DNA of 64,000 nt, taken from Azophilus sp965200465. GTDB lineage: Bacteria; Pseudomonadota; Gammaproteobacteria; Pseudomonadales; Azotimanducaceae. The stretch spans positions 124,001 to 188,000 of the forward strand of contig OZ241358.1 in assembly GCA_965200465.1 (NCBI GenBank), in the 5' to 3' direction. The translations under genes were made by a program, and so were the position numbers. Under the pieces are notes generated by a model, which ran no database searches, had not been told where the DNA came from, and saw nothing but the letters and a program-made list of their open reading frames with translations. Below are positions 6,839-15,000 of the stretch, one piece after another. Numbering within the stretch: the stretch's first letter is position 1; every line of letters starts with the position of its first letter.

Positions 6839-9800
6839 TCAATTCCTTGCATTGCGGCCCTTGAGCGCACCGTGCAGGCTCTGCAGACGGCGCACCTTGA
6901 AGCTCGGCGCCGGTTTCGCCGCGCCGCCTCCGCCGCTGTCCGACTGGGCTTGGCGAATGGCGATGCAGAAGGCTTGGCCGGCGGCCAAGGTGGTCGTGTA
7001 GCACACTTTTTTCTCCAAGGCGAGCCGCCGAATGACTGCGGAGTCGGCTATGGATTGGCGGCCCTCCGTGGTGTTGATGATGAGGTCTATGCGCTCGTTC
7101 TTCAACAAGTCCGACACGTCCGGCCGGCCTTCGGTGACCTTGTTGACCAGTTCGCAGGCGACGCCGGCCGCCCTGACGTCGGCCGCCGTGCCTTTGGTGG
7201 CCACCAACTCGAAGCCGAGGTCGCTCAGTTCCTTCGCTAGGCGGACGGTCATGGGCTTGTCTGCATTCTTAACGCTGATGAACGCCCGGCCATTGCGGGG
7301 CAGGCGGTCCCCGGCCGCCAAGGAGGCTTTGGCGAACGCCTCGCCGAAAGTGTCGCCCACGCCCATCACTTCGCCGGTGGATTTCATCTCCGGCCCAAGA
7401 ATGGGATCGACGCCGGGAAACTTGATGAAGGGAAAGACGGACTCCTTGACGCTTATGACCTGCGGCATGACTTCGCTGGTGAAGCCCTGCTCCTGCAAGG
7501 TCTTGCCGGCCATGCAGCGGGCGCCGATCTTGGCCAAGGACGTGCCAATGCACTTGGAGACGAAGGGCACGGTGCGGGATGCGCGGGGGTTGACCTCCAG
7601 CACGAACAGCTCCTCGCCCTGAACCGCCAGTTGCACGTTCATCAAGCCCACGACGCCGAGTTCCAAGGCCATGGCCTTGACCTGCTCACGAATGCGGGCG
7701 CAGAGCTCCTCGCCCAGCCGATAGGGCGGCAGCACGCAGGCGGAATCCCCGGAATGCACCCCGGCCTGCTCAATGTGCTCCATGATGGCGCCGATGACCA
7801 CCTGCTGACCGTCGCTGACCGCGTCCACATCCACTTCTATGGCTTGGTCCAGAAAGCGGTCGAGCAGCACGGGAGCGTGATTGGAGACGTCCACGGCGCC
7901 AGTCAGGTAGCGGGCCAGCTCCTCCTCGTTGTAAACGATCTCCATGGCCCGGCCGCCCAGCACATAGGACGGCCGCACCACGATGGGGAAGCCGATTGCG
8001 CGCGCCGCCTCCAGGCCTTCGGCAACGCCGGCCACGGTGCGGTTGGAGGGCTGCCTTAGGCCGAGTTTGTCGATCATGGCCTGAAAACGCTCACGGTCCT
8101 CGGCCCGGTCGATGGCGTCCGGACTGGTGCCGATGATGGGGACGCCGGCTTGGTTTAGCTGATCCACCAACTTCAGCGGGGTCTGGCCGCCGAACTGGAC
8201 GATCACCCCGTCCGGGCGCTCGACGTCAACGATGGCCAAGACGTCCTCTAGGGTGACCGGCTCGAAATACAGGCGGTCCGAGGTGTCGTAGTCCGTCGAA
8301 ACCGTTTCCGGATTGCAGTTGACCATGATGGTCTCGAAGCCGTCCTCGCGCATGGCCAAGGCGGCATGCACGCAGCAATAGTCAAACTCGATGCCCTGCC
8401 CGATGCGGTTGGGGCCGCTGCCGAGCACCATGATTTTCCTCCTCTCGCTGGGGTTGGCCTCGCAGTCCTCCTCGTAGGTGGAGTAGAGGTAGGCCGACGC
8501 CGCCGGAAACTCAGCCGCGCAGGTGTCCACGCGCCTATAGACGGCCTTGGCGCCGGCTTCAAGGCGGCGCTGGCGCACGGCGCTTTCGTCGTCGCCGAGC
8601 AGGTCCGCCAAGCGGGCGTCGGAGAACCCTTTGCGCTTCAGGCTGCGCCACTCGCGGTGGTCGATGTCCTGCAGCGAACGTCCCGCAAGGCGGTTCTCCT
8701 CCGCCACCAAATCCTCGATTTCCGCCAGAAACCAAGGATCGATCTTGGTGAGGTCCGCCACCTCCTGCAGGGACCAACCGGCTCGAAAGGCGTCCGCAAC
8801 GCACCACAGGCGCTCGGCGCCGGCGGTTGCCAGTTCACGGCGCAGCACGACGGGCGCTTGGGCGTCGCTCCCGCCTTTGACGACGGGGTCCAACCCGGTC
8901 TTGCCGGTCTCCAAGCCCCGGCAGGCTTTTTGCAGCGACTCCTGGAAGCTGCGGCCTATGGCCATGACCTCCCCCACGGACTTCATCTGGGTGGTCAGCT
9001 TGGGGTCCGCCTGCTCGAACTTCTCAAAGGTGAAGCGGGGAATCTTGGTCACCACATAGTCGATGCTGGGCTCAAAGGACGCCGGCGTGACGCCGCCGGT
9101 GATGTCGTTTTCCAGTTCATCCAGGGTGTAGCCAACCGCCAGCTTGGCGGCCACCTTGGCGATGGGGAAGCCCGTGGCCTTGGACGCCAGCGCCGAAGAT
9201 CTGGACACCCTGGGGTTCATCTCGATCACCACCATGCGTCCCTCGTCGGGATGCACGGCGAACTGCACGTTGGAGCCGCCGGTATCGACCCCGATCTCCC
9301 GCAGCACTCGGATGGAGGCGTCGCGGAGCAATTGGTACTCCTTGTCGGTCAGCGTTTGGGCGGGGGCGACGGTAATGCTGTCGCCGGTGTGTACGCCCAT
9401 GGGGTCCAGGTTTTCGATGGAGCAGACGATGATGCAGTTGTCCTTGCGGTCCCGCACCACCTCCATCTCGAACTCCTTCCAGCCAAGGAGGGACTCGTCG
9501 ATCAGCAGTTCCGAGGTGGGCGACAAATCCAATCCGCGAGCGCAGATGCTGAGGAACTCCTCCTGGTTGTAGGCAACGCCGCCGCCGCTGCCGCCCAAGG
9601 TGAAGGAGGGGCGAATGATGCAGGGAAACCCCAGCCGGCTTTGCACCTGCACGGCCTCCTCCAAGCTGTGGGCGATGGCGGAGCGGGGCGTGGCCAGGCC
9701 GATGCGCCGCATGGCTTGGTCGAAGCGCTCCCGGTCCTCGGCCTTGTCTATGGCGTCCTGGGTGGCGCCGATGAGTTCAACGCCGAATTCGGCAAGAACC

Positions 9801-10117
9801 GATTCGCGCACCAAGTCGAGGGCGCAGTTCAGCGCGGTCTGCCCGCCCATGGTCGGCAGCAGGGTGTCCGGGCGCTCGGATGCAATGATTCGGGCCACGG
9901 TGGCCCATTCCACCGGCTCGATGTAGGTGGCGTCGGCCATGGCCGGGTCGGTCATGATGGTGGCCGGATTGGAGTTGACCAGGATGACCCGGTAGCCCTC
10001 GTCCTTGAGGGCCTTGCAGGCTTGGGCGCCGGAATAGTCGAACTCGCAGGCCTGGCCGATGGTGATGGGGCCGGCGCCGAGGATGAGCACCGACTCCATG
10101 TCCGCGCGCTTAGGCAT
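6839..10117 (-). CDS. carB: Carbamoyl-phosphate synthase, large subunit
   Basis: Synthetase subunit that makes carbamoyl phosphate from bicarbonate, ATP and ammonia (channelled from CarA) for arginine and pyrimidine synthesis. The 1092-aa protein has the typical duplicated architecture: two ATP-grasp halves beginning at VLILGAGPITIGQACEFDYSG and MVLGSGPNRIGQGIEFDYCC, an oligomerisation domain between them, and a C-terminal MGS-like allosteric domain (ISVKNADKPMTVRLAKELSDLGFELVATKGTA to LIINTTEGR) that binds regulators. Its start overlaps the end of carA by 8 bp. Confidence 0.98.
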   Translation of the reverse strand: MPKRADMESVLILGAGPITIGQACEFDYSGAQACKALKDEGYRVILVNSNPATIMTDPAMADATYIEPVEWATVARIIASERPDTLLPTMGGQTALNCALDLVRESVLAEFGVELIGATQDAIDKAEDRERFDQAMRRIGLATPRSAIAHSLEEAVQVQSRLGFPCIIRPSFTLGGSGGGVAYNQEEFLSICARGLDLSPTSELLIDESLLGWKEFEMEVVRDRKDNCIIVCSIENLDPMGVHTGDSITVAPAQTLTDKEYQLLRDASIRVLREIGVDTGGSNVQFAVHPDEGRMVVIEMNPRVSRSSALASKATGFPIAKVAAKLAVGYTLDELENDITGGVTPASFEPSIDYVVTKIPRFTFEKFEQADPKLTTQMKSVGEVMAIGRSFQESLQKACRGLETGKTGLDPVVKGGSDAQAPVVLRRELATAGAERLWCVADAFRAGWSLQEVADLTKIDPWFLAEIEDLVAEENRLAGRSLQDIDHREWRSLKRKGFSDARLADLLGDDESAVRQRRLEAGAKAVYRRVDTCAAEFPAASAYLYSTYEEDCEANPSERRKIMVLGSGPNRIGQGIEFDYCCVHAALAMREDGFETIMVNCNPETVSTDYDTSDRLYFEPVTLEDVLAIVDVERPDGVIVQFGGQTPLKLVDQLNQAGVPIIGTSPDAIDRAEDRERFQAMIDKLGLRQPSNRTVAGVAEGLEAARAIGFPIVVRPSYVLGGRAMEIVYNEEELARYLTGAVDVSNHAPVLLDRFLDQAIEVDVDAVSDGQQVVIGAIMEHIEQAGVHSGDSACVLPPYRLGEELCARIREQVKAMALELGVVGLMNVQLAVQGEELFVLEVNPRASRTVPFVSKCIGTSLAKIGARCMAGKTLQEQGFTSEVMPQVISVKESVFPFIKFPGVDPILGPEMKSTGEVMGVGDTFGEAFAKASLAAGDRLPRNGRAFISVKNADKPMTVRLAKELSDLGFELVATKGTAADVRAAGVACELVNKVTEGRPDVSDLLKNERIDLIINTTEGRQSIADSAVIRRLALEKKVCYTTTLAAGQAFCIAIRQAQSDSGGGGAAKPAPSFKVRRLQSLHGALKGRNARN

Positions 10118-11234
10118 TGGCCGCCGCCATCAGCTCGACGAAGTGGTCAAACAGGTAGGCGCAGTCCTTCGGCCCGGGGCTGGCTTCGGGATGGCCTTGG
10201 AAGCCGAAGGCCGGACGGTCCGTGCGGGCGACGCCTTGCAGGGTGCCGTCAAACAAAGATCTATGGGTTGCCCGCAGGCAATTCGGCAGCGAGCCCTCAT
10301 CGACGGCGAAGCCGTGGTTCTGGCTGGTGATGACGACCTGGCCGGTGTCCAAATCCTGCACGGGATGGTTGGCGCCGTGATGACCGTGGCGCATCTTCAC
10401 CGTCTCGGCGCCGCTGGCCAAGGCCAGTAGTTGGTGCCCAAGGCAAATGCCGAAAATCGGCACGCCGGTTTCGAGAAGTTGGGCGATGGCGCGGATGGCG
10501 TAGGCGCAAGGCTCCGGGTCGCCCGGACCGTTGGAGAGAAACAGGCCGTCCGGACGCCGGGCCGCAACCGCCGCCGCTTGGGTGGCGGCGGGCACCACGG
10601 TGATGCGGCAACCCCTGGAGGCGAGCAGGCGCAAAATGTTGCGCTTGACGCCGAAATCGTAGGCCACCACATGAAAGGCGTCTCCCCGGCCTTCGCCGTA
10701 TCCCCGGTGCGGCGCCCAGGCGGACTGCGTCCAAGCATAGGGTTCGGCGCAGGTCACGGCCTGGGCCAAGTCCATGCCCTTCAGTCCGGGGAAGGCGCGC
10801 GCTTGCTTCAGCGCCTCCTGCTCGCTGCAATCCCCCGTAGCGATGCAGCCGGCCAATGCGCCCTTTTCGCGCAGCAGCCGGGTTAGGCGGCGGGTATCGA
10901 CTCCGGCGATGGCGACGACCTTCTGCTCGGTTAGGAATTCCGGCAAGGTCTGCCGCAGACGCCAGCTGCTCGCTCGCCTCGGCAGCTGCCGAATCACCAA
11001 ACCGGCGGCGCTGACCGCGGCGGACTCCACGTCCTCCGGGTTGGCGCCGGTGTTGCCGATCTGCGGATAGGTGAGGGTGACGATCTGCTGGGCGTAGGAG
11101 GGGTCGGTGAGGATTTCCTGATAGCCGGTCATGGCGGTGTTGAAGACCACTTCGCCAACAACAACGCCCTGCCGCCCGCAGGAGTGGCCGCGGAACAAAC
11201 TACCGTCCTCCAACGCGAGCAACGCCGGCGTCAA
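10110..11234 (-). CDS. carA: Carbamoyl-phosphate synthase, small (glutaminase) subunit
   Basis: Glutamine amidotransferase subunit that releases ammonia from glutamine for CarB. The class I amidotransferase triad is visible: nucleophilic Cys in FGICLGHQLLALA, and His and Glu in FQGHPEASPGP. The N-terminal domain starts PALLALEDGSLFRG and contains GEVVFNTAMTGYQEILTDPSYAQQIV. The start is a TTG at 11234. A terminator-like hairpin lies 57 bp upstream in the presumed leader. The dapB gene usually found upstream in related genomes is absent; an accessory island begins instead. Confidence 0.97.
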   Translation of the reverse strand: MTPALLALEDGSLFRGHSCGRQGVVVGEVVFNTAMTGYQEILTDPSYAQQIVTLTYPQIGNTGANPEDVESAAVSAAGLVIRQLPRRASSWRLRQTLPEFLTEQKVVAIAGVDTRRLTRLLREKGALAGCIATGDCSEQEALKQARAFPGLKGMDLAQAVTCAEPYAWTQSAWAPHRGYGEGRGDAFHVVAYDFGVKRNILRLLASRGCRITVVPAATQAAAVAARRPDGLFLSNGPGDPEPCAYAIRAIAQLLETGVPIFGICLGHQLLALASGAETVKMRHGHHGANHPVQDLDTGQVVITSQNHGFAVDEGSLPNCLRATHRSLFDGTLQGVARTDRPAFGFQGHPEASPGPKDCAYLFDHFVELMAAANA

Positions 11235-11290
11235 CCTCTAGTGCTCCTTGGCGCAGGCTCGAACCTTCGCAACCCCCTAAGGCGGGCTGC

Positions 11291-11328
11291 AAAAAGGCGA
11301 GGTCGATGCGCCGCCCCGACCTCGCCTT
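11291..11328 (-). terminator. Rho-independent terminator or attenuator in the carA leader
   Basis: A perfect 12-bp inverted repeat (AAGGCGAGGTCG paired with CGACCTCGCCTT) with an 11-nt loop. On the minus strand it is followed at once by a run of five T, the form of an intrinsic terminator read towards carA. No gene on the minus strand ends just upstream of it. The simplest reading is therefore a leader hairpin that controls carAB, since attenuation-type control by pyrimidines has been proposed for carAB in Pseudomonas. It could also be an orphan terminator of a gene lost when the island inserted. Confidence 0.65.
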
Positions 11329-11377
11329 GTCCGGGAACCAAGTTTAGCCGACCTAACGGATTAACTCACCTACTTTT

Positions 11378-11713
11378 TCCCTAATCCCCCAATAAGGATC
11401 GCCCGGCCCGCCGCCAGCGGCCCCTAGGAACGCGAACGTCCCGTCCGCAGGCGGGCCGGAGGCCTGCGTTTCCAAGCATCAGGCCGTCGTAATTCCCGCA
11501 GCTAGGCGCTCGCCGGCAAAGCCCCTGCACGGCGCCCCTTGCAACGCGCTTCACCGATTTCTTAACAGCCTGTCGGACTTGGGCTTTTTGTAACATGTAA
11601 ATCATTGAATTATAAGCATTTTCTTATTTTCACGAAAAGCATGAACTCCTTATGAATCAAGCGGTTAGCGGCAAAGTCCGACAGGCTGTTAAGCGGAGAT
11701 TGGGGAGTTGAAT
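11378..11713. mobile_element. Internally deleted IS relic (left boundary of island), interrupted by a MITE-like element
   Basis: The segment starts with TCCCTAATCCCCCAATAAGG and ends with a related inverted end (TTAAGCGGAGATTGGGGAG). About 55 bases before the right end (11511-11565) align at roughly three quarters identity with 20310-20364, upstream of a transposase remnant. No transposase coding is visible between the ends, so this looks like an IS with its interior removed, or a non-autonomous derivative. It lies between carA and the type III mod gene. With the right-hand copy it bounds a 9-kb block. Confidence 0.55.
11566..11688. mobile_element. 123-bp MITE-like element with 15-bp perfect TIRs and TTAA target duplication
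   Basis: Perfect terminal inverted repeats CAGCCTGTCGGACTT (11566-11580) and AAGTCCGACAGGCTG (11674-11688) enclose a 93-bp AT-rich centre with no reading frame. TTAA stands directly outside both ends (11562-11565 and 11689-11692). The related repeat at 20350-20378 has a single TTAA at the equivalent point, which serves as a natural empty site and supports insertion with TTAA duplication. The repeats resemble ends I associate with IS1182-type elements, but that family assignment is from memory only. Confidence 0.7.
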
Positions 11714-11723
11714 CTAGGTTCCG

Positions 11724-11753
11724 TTGACGCCCGTTGCCGAAATGGGCTACGGT
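11724..11753 (+). promoter_or_regulatory. Possible promoter of the type III R-M operon
   Basis: TTGACG (11724-11729) followed after 18 bases by TACGGT (11748-11753) could be a -35/-10 pair about 90 bp before the mod ATG. The -35 is close to consensus and the -10 is weak. It lies just outside the IS relic. Confidence 0.35.
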
Positions 11754-11845
11754 AATCGGCCTCTTCGGGCCGCGGTTCGGGGCTTTGGAGACCACGCATT
11801 TCCAGCCGCTCCGCGGCGGGAAGCGCGTCACTGCTGGAGCGAACC

Positions 11846-14800
11846 ATGAGCGAACATCAGGCGCGGTTCCAAGCCCTGCTGCGCGAGCTGTTCCAGTTCG
11901 ACAGCGCGGATTTGGACTTCGGCATCTACCGCATCATGAACCACAAGCGGGACGTGATAGAGCGCTACATCGCTGAGGACTTGCCGAAGCTCATTGAGGA
12001 CGAACTCTCCCAAGGGGCGCTCCACGAACAAAAAGTGATCGCCAAGCAGGTGGGTGAAGTACAAAGGGAGATCGACGAACTCCTTGGCCGCAAAGCGCTC
12101 GACAGCGACGGCAACCTGCAAGCGGCGTTCCACGAGACGCCGCTCGGCGAGCGCTATCTCGACTTGAAGCGCCGCCAAGAACGGCACTTGGCGCAGCAAG
12201 GGCTGGACTTCGGTGCCGCCCAGGCCACGCTCTATCAGCACCTGTACGGCTTTTTCAGCCGCTACTACGACGATGGCGACATCATTTCCAAGCGCCGCTA
12301 CTCCCGCCGCGAGCGCTACGCCATCCCCTACAACGGCGAGGAGGTGCATCTGCACTGGGCCAACAAGGACCAGTACTACGTGAAGACCGGCGAGCACTTC
12401 CGCGACTACGCCTTCAAGGCCGGCGAGGTCAAGGTGCGCTTCGCCGTGGTGGACGCCAACGTGGAGCAAGGCAACGTAAAGGGTGAGAAGCGCTACTTCT
12501 TCCCGCGCCTTGGGGAGGCCGAGTGGCAAGAGGCGACACGGGAGCTGCACATCCCGTTCGAATATCGGCCCGCGACAAGCGCGGACAAGGCGAAGAACGG
12601 CCAGAACCATTTGCAGGAAGGGCTTATCGCGCAGGCGGTGGAGGATCTGCCCCAACACCTTGATCCCGCGCCGCTGGCCGCCGTGACTGCCGAACACCAC
12701 CGCAACGATGAGAAGCCCGTCACCCTGTTCGAGTATCACATGCGCCGCTACACCCGGCGCAACACCACGGACTTCTTCATCCACAAGGACTTGAAGGCTT
12801 TTCTCACCCGTGAGTTCGACTTCTACCTGAAGAACGAAGTGCTGAACATCGACGGCTTGGAGACCACAGATCCGATCACCGCCGAGGACGGGGCGCGGGA
12901 CTTGTTCCAGATGCTGCAATTGATGAAGATGGCGGCCGGTCAAGTGATCGACTTCCTCTCCCAAGTGGAGACTTTCCAGAAGACGATCTGGGAGAAGCGC
13001 AAGTTCGTGACGGACGTGCAGTACTGCATTTCGCTGCGCGTGATCGATGCGAAGTTCCACACGCAGATCGCCAAGTGCGAAGCGCAGTGGGAGGAATGGA
13101 AGCGGTTGTACGCCATCGACGAAGCGGAGACAACGCTTTTCAATCATCGGAGCTCCGCCAAAGGCAAAGATGTCAAGCGAGTGGCGTTCCTTGCCGATCA
13201 TCCATCGCTGGTGCTGGACACGGCGCATTTCGACCAGCGCTTCAACGACGATTTGCTTGCATCGCTCTCGGATGGCGACAGCTTGGAGGAGCTGGTCGAT
13301 GGGGTGCTTGTGCGGTCGGAGAACTTTCAGGCGCTAGGACTGCTTGGTGAATTGTATCGCGGCGCCGCCCAGTGCGTCTATCTCGACCCGCCGTACAACA
13401 CCGATGCGTCAGCCATCCTCTATAAGAACGACTACAAGGACTCGGCTTGGCTTTCGCTCATGGCGGACCGGCTTGCGGCCGCCAAACCTTGTCTTACCCA
13501 AGGCGGCGTGGTGTGCGTCGCCATCGACGACGAGGAGGCATCGCGGCTGCGCTTGCTGATGCAGCAGTTGTTCGAGGCGGAGCTTGGCGTGGTGGCGGTG
13601 CGTTCCAATCCTGCCGGGCGCAAGTCCAAAGGTCGATTTTCGCCCAGCCACGAGTATGCGTTCTTCTTCGGCGATGAAGCGTCGCTTCCAGCGGCGCTCG
13701 GCAAGACTGAAGGACAGCTGGAGCGCTACCCACTGTCCGACGAAGAAGGGAGATACGCTTGGAACAATCTCATTCGCCATGGATCCAACGACCGGCGCGA
13801 AGACAGACCCAAGCTGTATTACCCCATCTATGTGGCCAACAACGACTCGCTGCGCGTTCCTGAACTGGACTGGGACGACGAACATAAAGAGTATCGAATC
13901 CTAGACGAGCCGCAAGACGGGGAGACGGTGGTGTGGCCGAATAGAACTGAAGAAGGCGCCATCGTAGAGAAAAACTGGCATCGCGGCCCAGAAACCTTGA
14001 CCGAAACGCTGGACGACTACCGCGTGCGTCGGCTGCCGAGCGGCATCGAAATCGACTTCAAGATTCGGATGGACCTCAGCGCCAGCCCCAACACTTGGTG
14101 GGACGACAGCAAGTACGCATCCGCAAATCGCGGGCCGAAGTCACTCAAGGATCTGTTCGGCGAGAAGAACTTCGACTTCGCCAAGGCCGTGCCACTGGTC
14201 GAGGACTGCCTTCGCGCATCCGGCTGTTCGGCGGACACGACTGTGCTGGACTTCTTCGCCGGTTCCGGCACCACCGCCCAAGCAGTAGTGAACCTAAACC
14301 GAGAAGACGGCGGGCGCCGGCGCTTCGTGCTGGCGGAGATGGGTGCGCACTTCGACGACGTGGTGCTGCCGCGGGTCAAGAAGGTCATGTTCTCGCCGGA
14401 TTGGAAGGCCGGCCGACCCCAACCACCAAGCAACGAAGCTACGGAGCGTTCGCCCCGCATCGTCAAGTACCTCCGCTTGGAGAGCTACGAAGACGCCCTC
14501 AACAACATCGAGTTCGCCGAGGCCGGCGTGCAGCGCATGATGGAAGTTGAAGACTACGTCATCAGATACATGATCGAGTGGGAGACGCGGGAGAGCGCCA
14601 CGCTGCTGAACGTCGAGCAGCTCACGCGCCCCTTCGACTACCGCCTTGCGACCTACGCCAACGGCAATGGCGGTTCCGAACGGGCGGACGTGGCGGAGAC
14701 GTTCAACTACCTGCTTGGCCTCAAGGTGCGAACGCGCAAGGTGTACCACGACGATGAGCGCAAGTACCTCGTTTATCGCGGCGCCGCGGATGGGCAGGAG

Positions 14801-14989
14801 ACAGTCGTGATCTGGCGCGAAACCGAGGGCTGGAAGCCGGCGGACTTTCGGCGCGATCAGCAGTTCCTCATCCGTGAGAAGATCGCCGAAGACGCGGACA
14901 TCGTGTATGCCAACGGCATCTGCTTCCTGGAAGGCGCGAAGGCGTTGGAGCCGCTCTTCAAGGAGCGGATGTTCGCGCCGCTTTCGTAG
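11846..14989 (+). CDS. Type III restriction-modification DNA methyltransferase (Mod)
   Basis: Predicted N6-adenine (or N4-cytosine) methyltransferase and specificity subunit of a type III-like R-M system. The order of motifs, DPPY (D514-Y517, in VYLDPPYNTD) before FxGxG (F804-G808, in LDFFAGSGTTAQAV), is that of beta-class enzymes, with about 285 residues of target-recognition sequence between. An unusually long N-terminal region of about 480 residues, rich in charged helices, precedes the catalytic core, so the 1047-aa protein is larger than classical Mod proteins (about 600-700 aa). GGAG stands seven bases before the ATG. It lies 11 bp before the helicase/nuclease gene, and the two must form one operon. 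The recognition sequence cannot be read from the gene. Confidence 0.9.
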   Translation: MSEHQARFQALLRELFQFDSADLDFGIYRIMNHKRDVIERYIAEDLPKLIEDELSQGALHEQKVIAKQVGEVQREIDELLGRKALDSDGNLQAAFHETPLGERYLDLKRRQERHLAQQGLDFGAAQATLYQHLYGFFSRYYDDGDIISKRRYSRRERYAIPYNGEEVHLHWANKDQYYVKTGEHFRDYAFKAGEVKVRFAVVDANVEQGNVKGEKRYFFPRLGEAEWQEATRELHIPFEYRPATSADKAKNGQNHLQEGLIAQAVEDLPQHLDPAPLAAVTAEHHRNDEKPVTLFEYHMRRYTRRNTTDFFIHKDLKAFLTREFDFYLKNEVLNIDGLETTDPITAEDGARDLFQMLQLMKMAAGQVIDFLSQVETFQKTIWEKRKFVTDVQYCISLRVIDAKFHTQIAKCEAQWEEWKRLYAIDEAETTLFNHRSSAKGKDVKRVAFLADHPSLVLDTAHFDQRFNDDLLASLSDGDSLEELVDGVLVRSENFQALGLLGELYRGAAQCVYLDPPYNTDASAILYKNDYKDSAWLSLMADRLAAAKPCLTQGGVVCVAIDDEEASRLRLLMQQLFEAELGVVAVRSNPAGRKSKGRFSPSHEYAFFFGDEASLPAALGKTEGQLERYPLSDEEGRYAWNNLIRHGSNDRREDRPKLYYPIYVANNDSLRVPELDWDDEHKEYRILDEPQDGETVVWPNRTEEGAIVEKNWHRGPETLTETLDDYRVRRLPSGIEIDFKIRMDLSASPNTWWDDSKYASANRGPKSLKDLFGEKNFDFAKAVPLVEDCLRASGCSADTTVLDFFAGSGTTAQAVVNLNREDGGRRRFVLAEMGAHFDDVVLPRVKKVMFSPDWKAGRPQPPSNEATERSPRIVKYLRLESYEDALNNIEFAEAGVQRMMEVEDYVIRYMIEWETRESATLLNVEQLTRPFDYRLATYANGNGGSERADVAETFNYLLGLKVRTRKVYHDDERKYLVYRGAADGQETVVIWRETEGWKPADFRRDQQFLIREKIAEDADIVYANGICFLEGAKALEPLFKERMFAPLS

Positions 14990-15000
14990 CGGGCGCCGCC

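Noticed and set aside
8366..10330. 654-codon open frame on the + strand
   Set aside because: It is antisense to carB, which is certain. GC-rich coding DNA leaves long open frames on the other strand, and the product is low-complexity Gly/His/Ala-rich.
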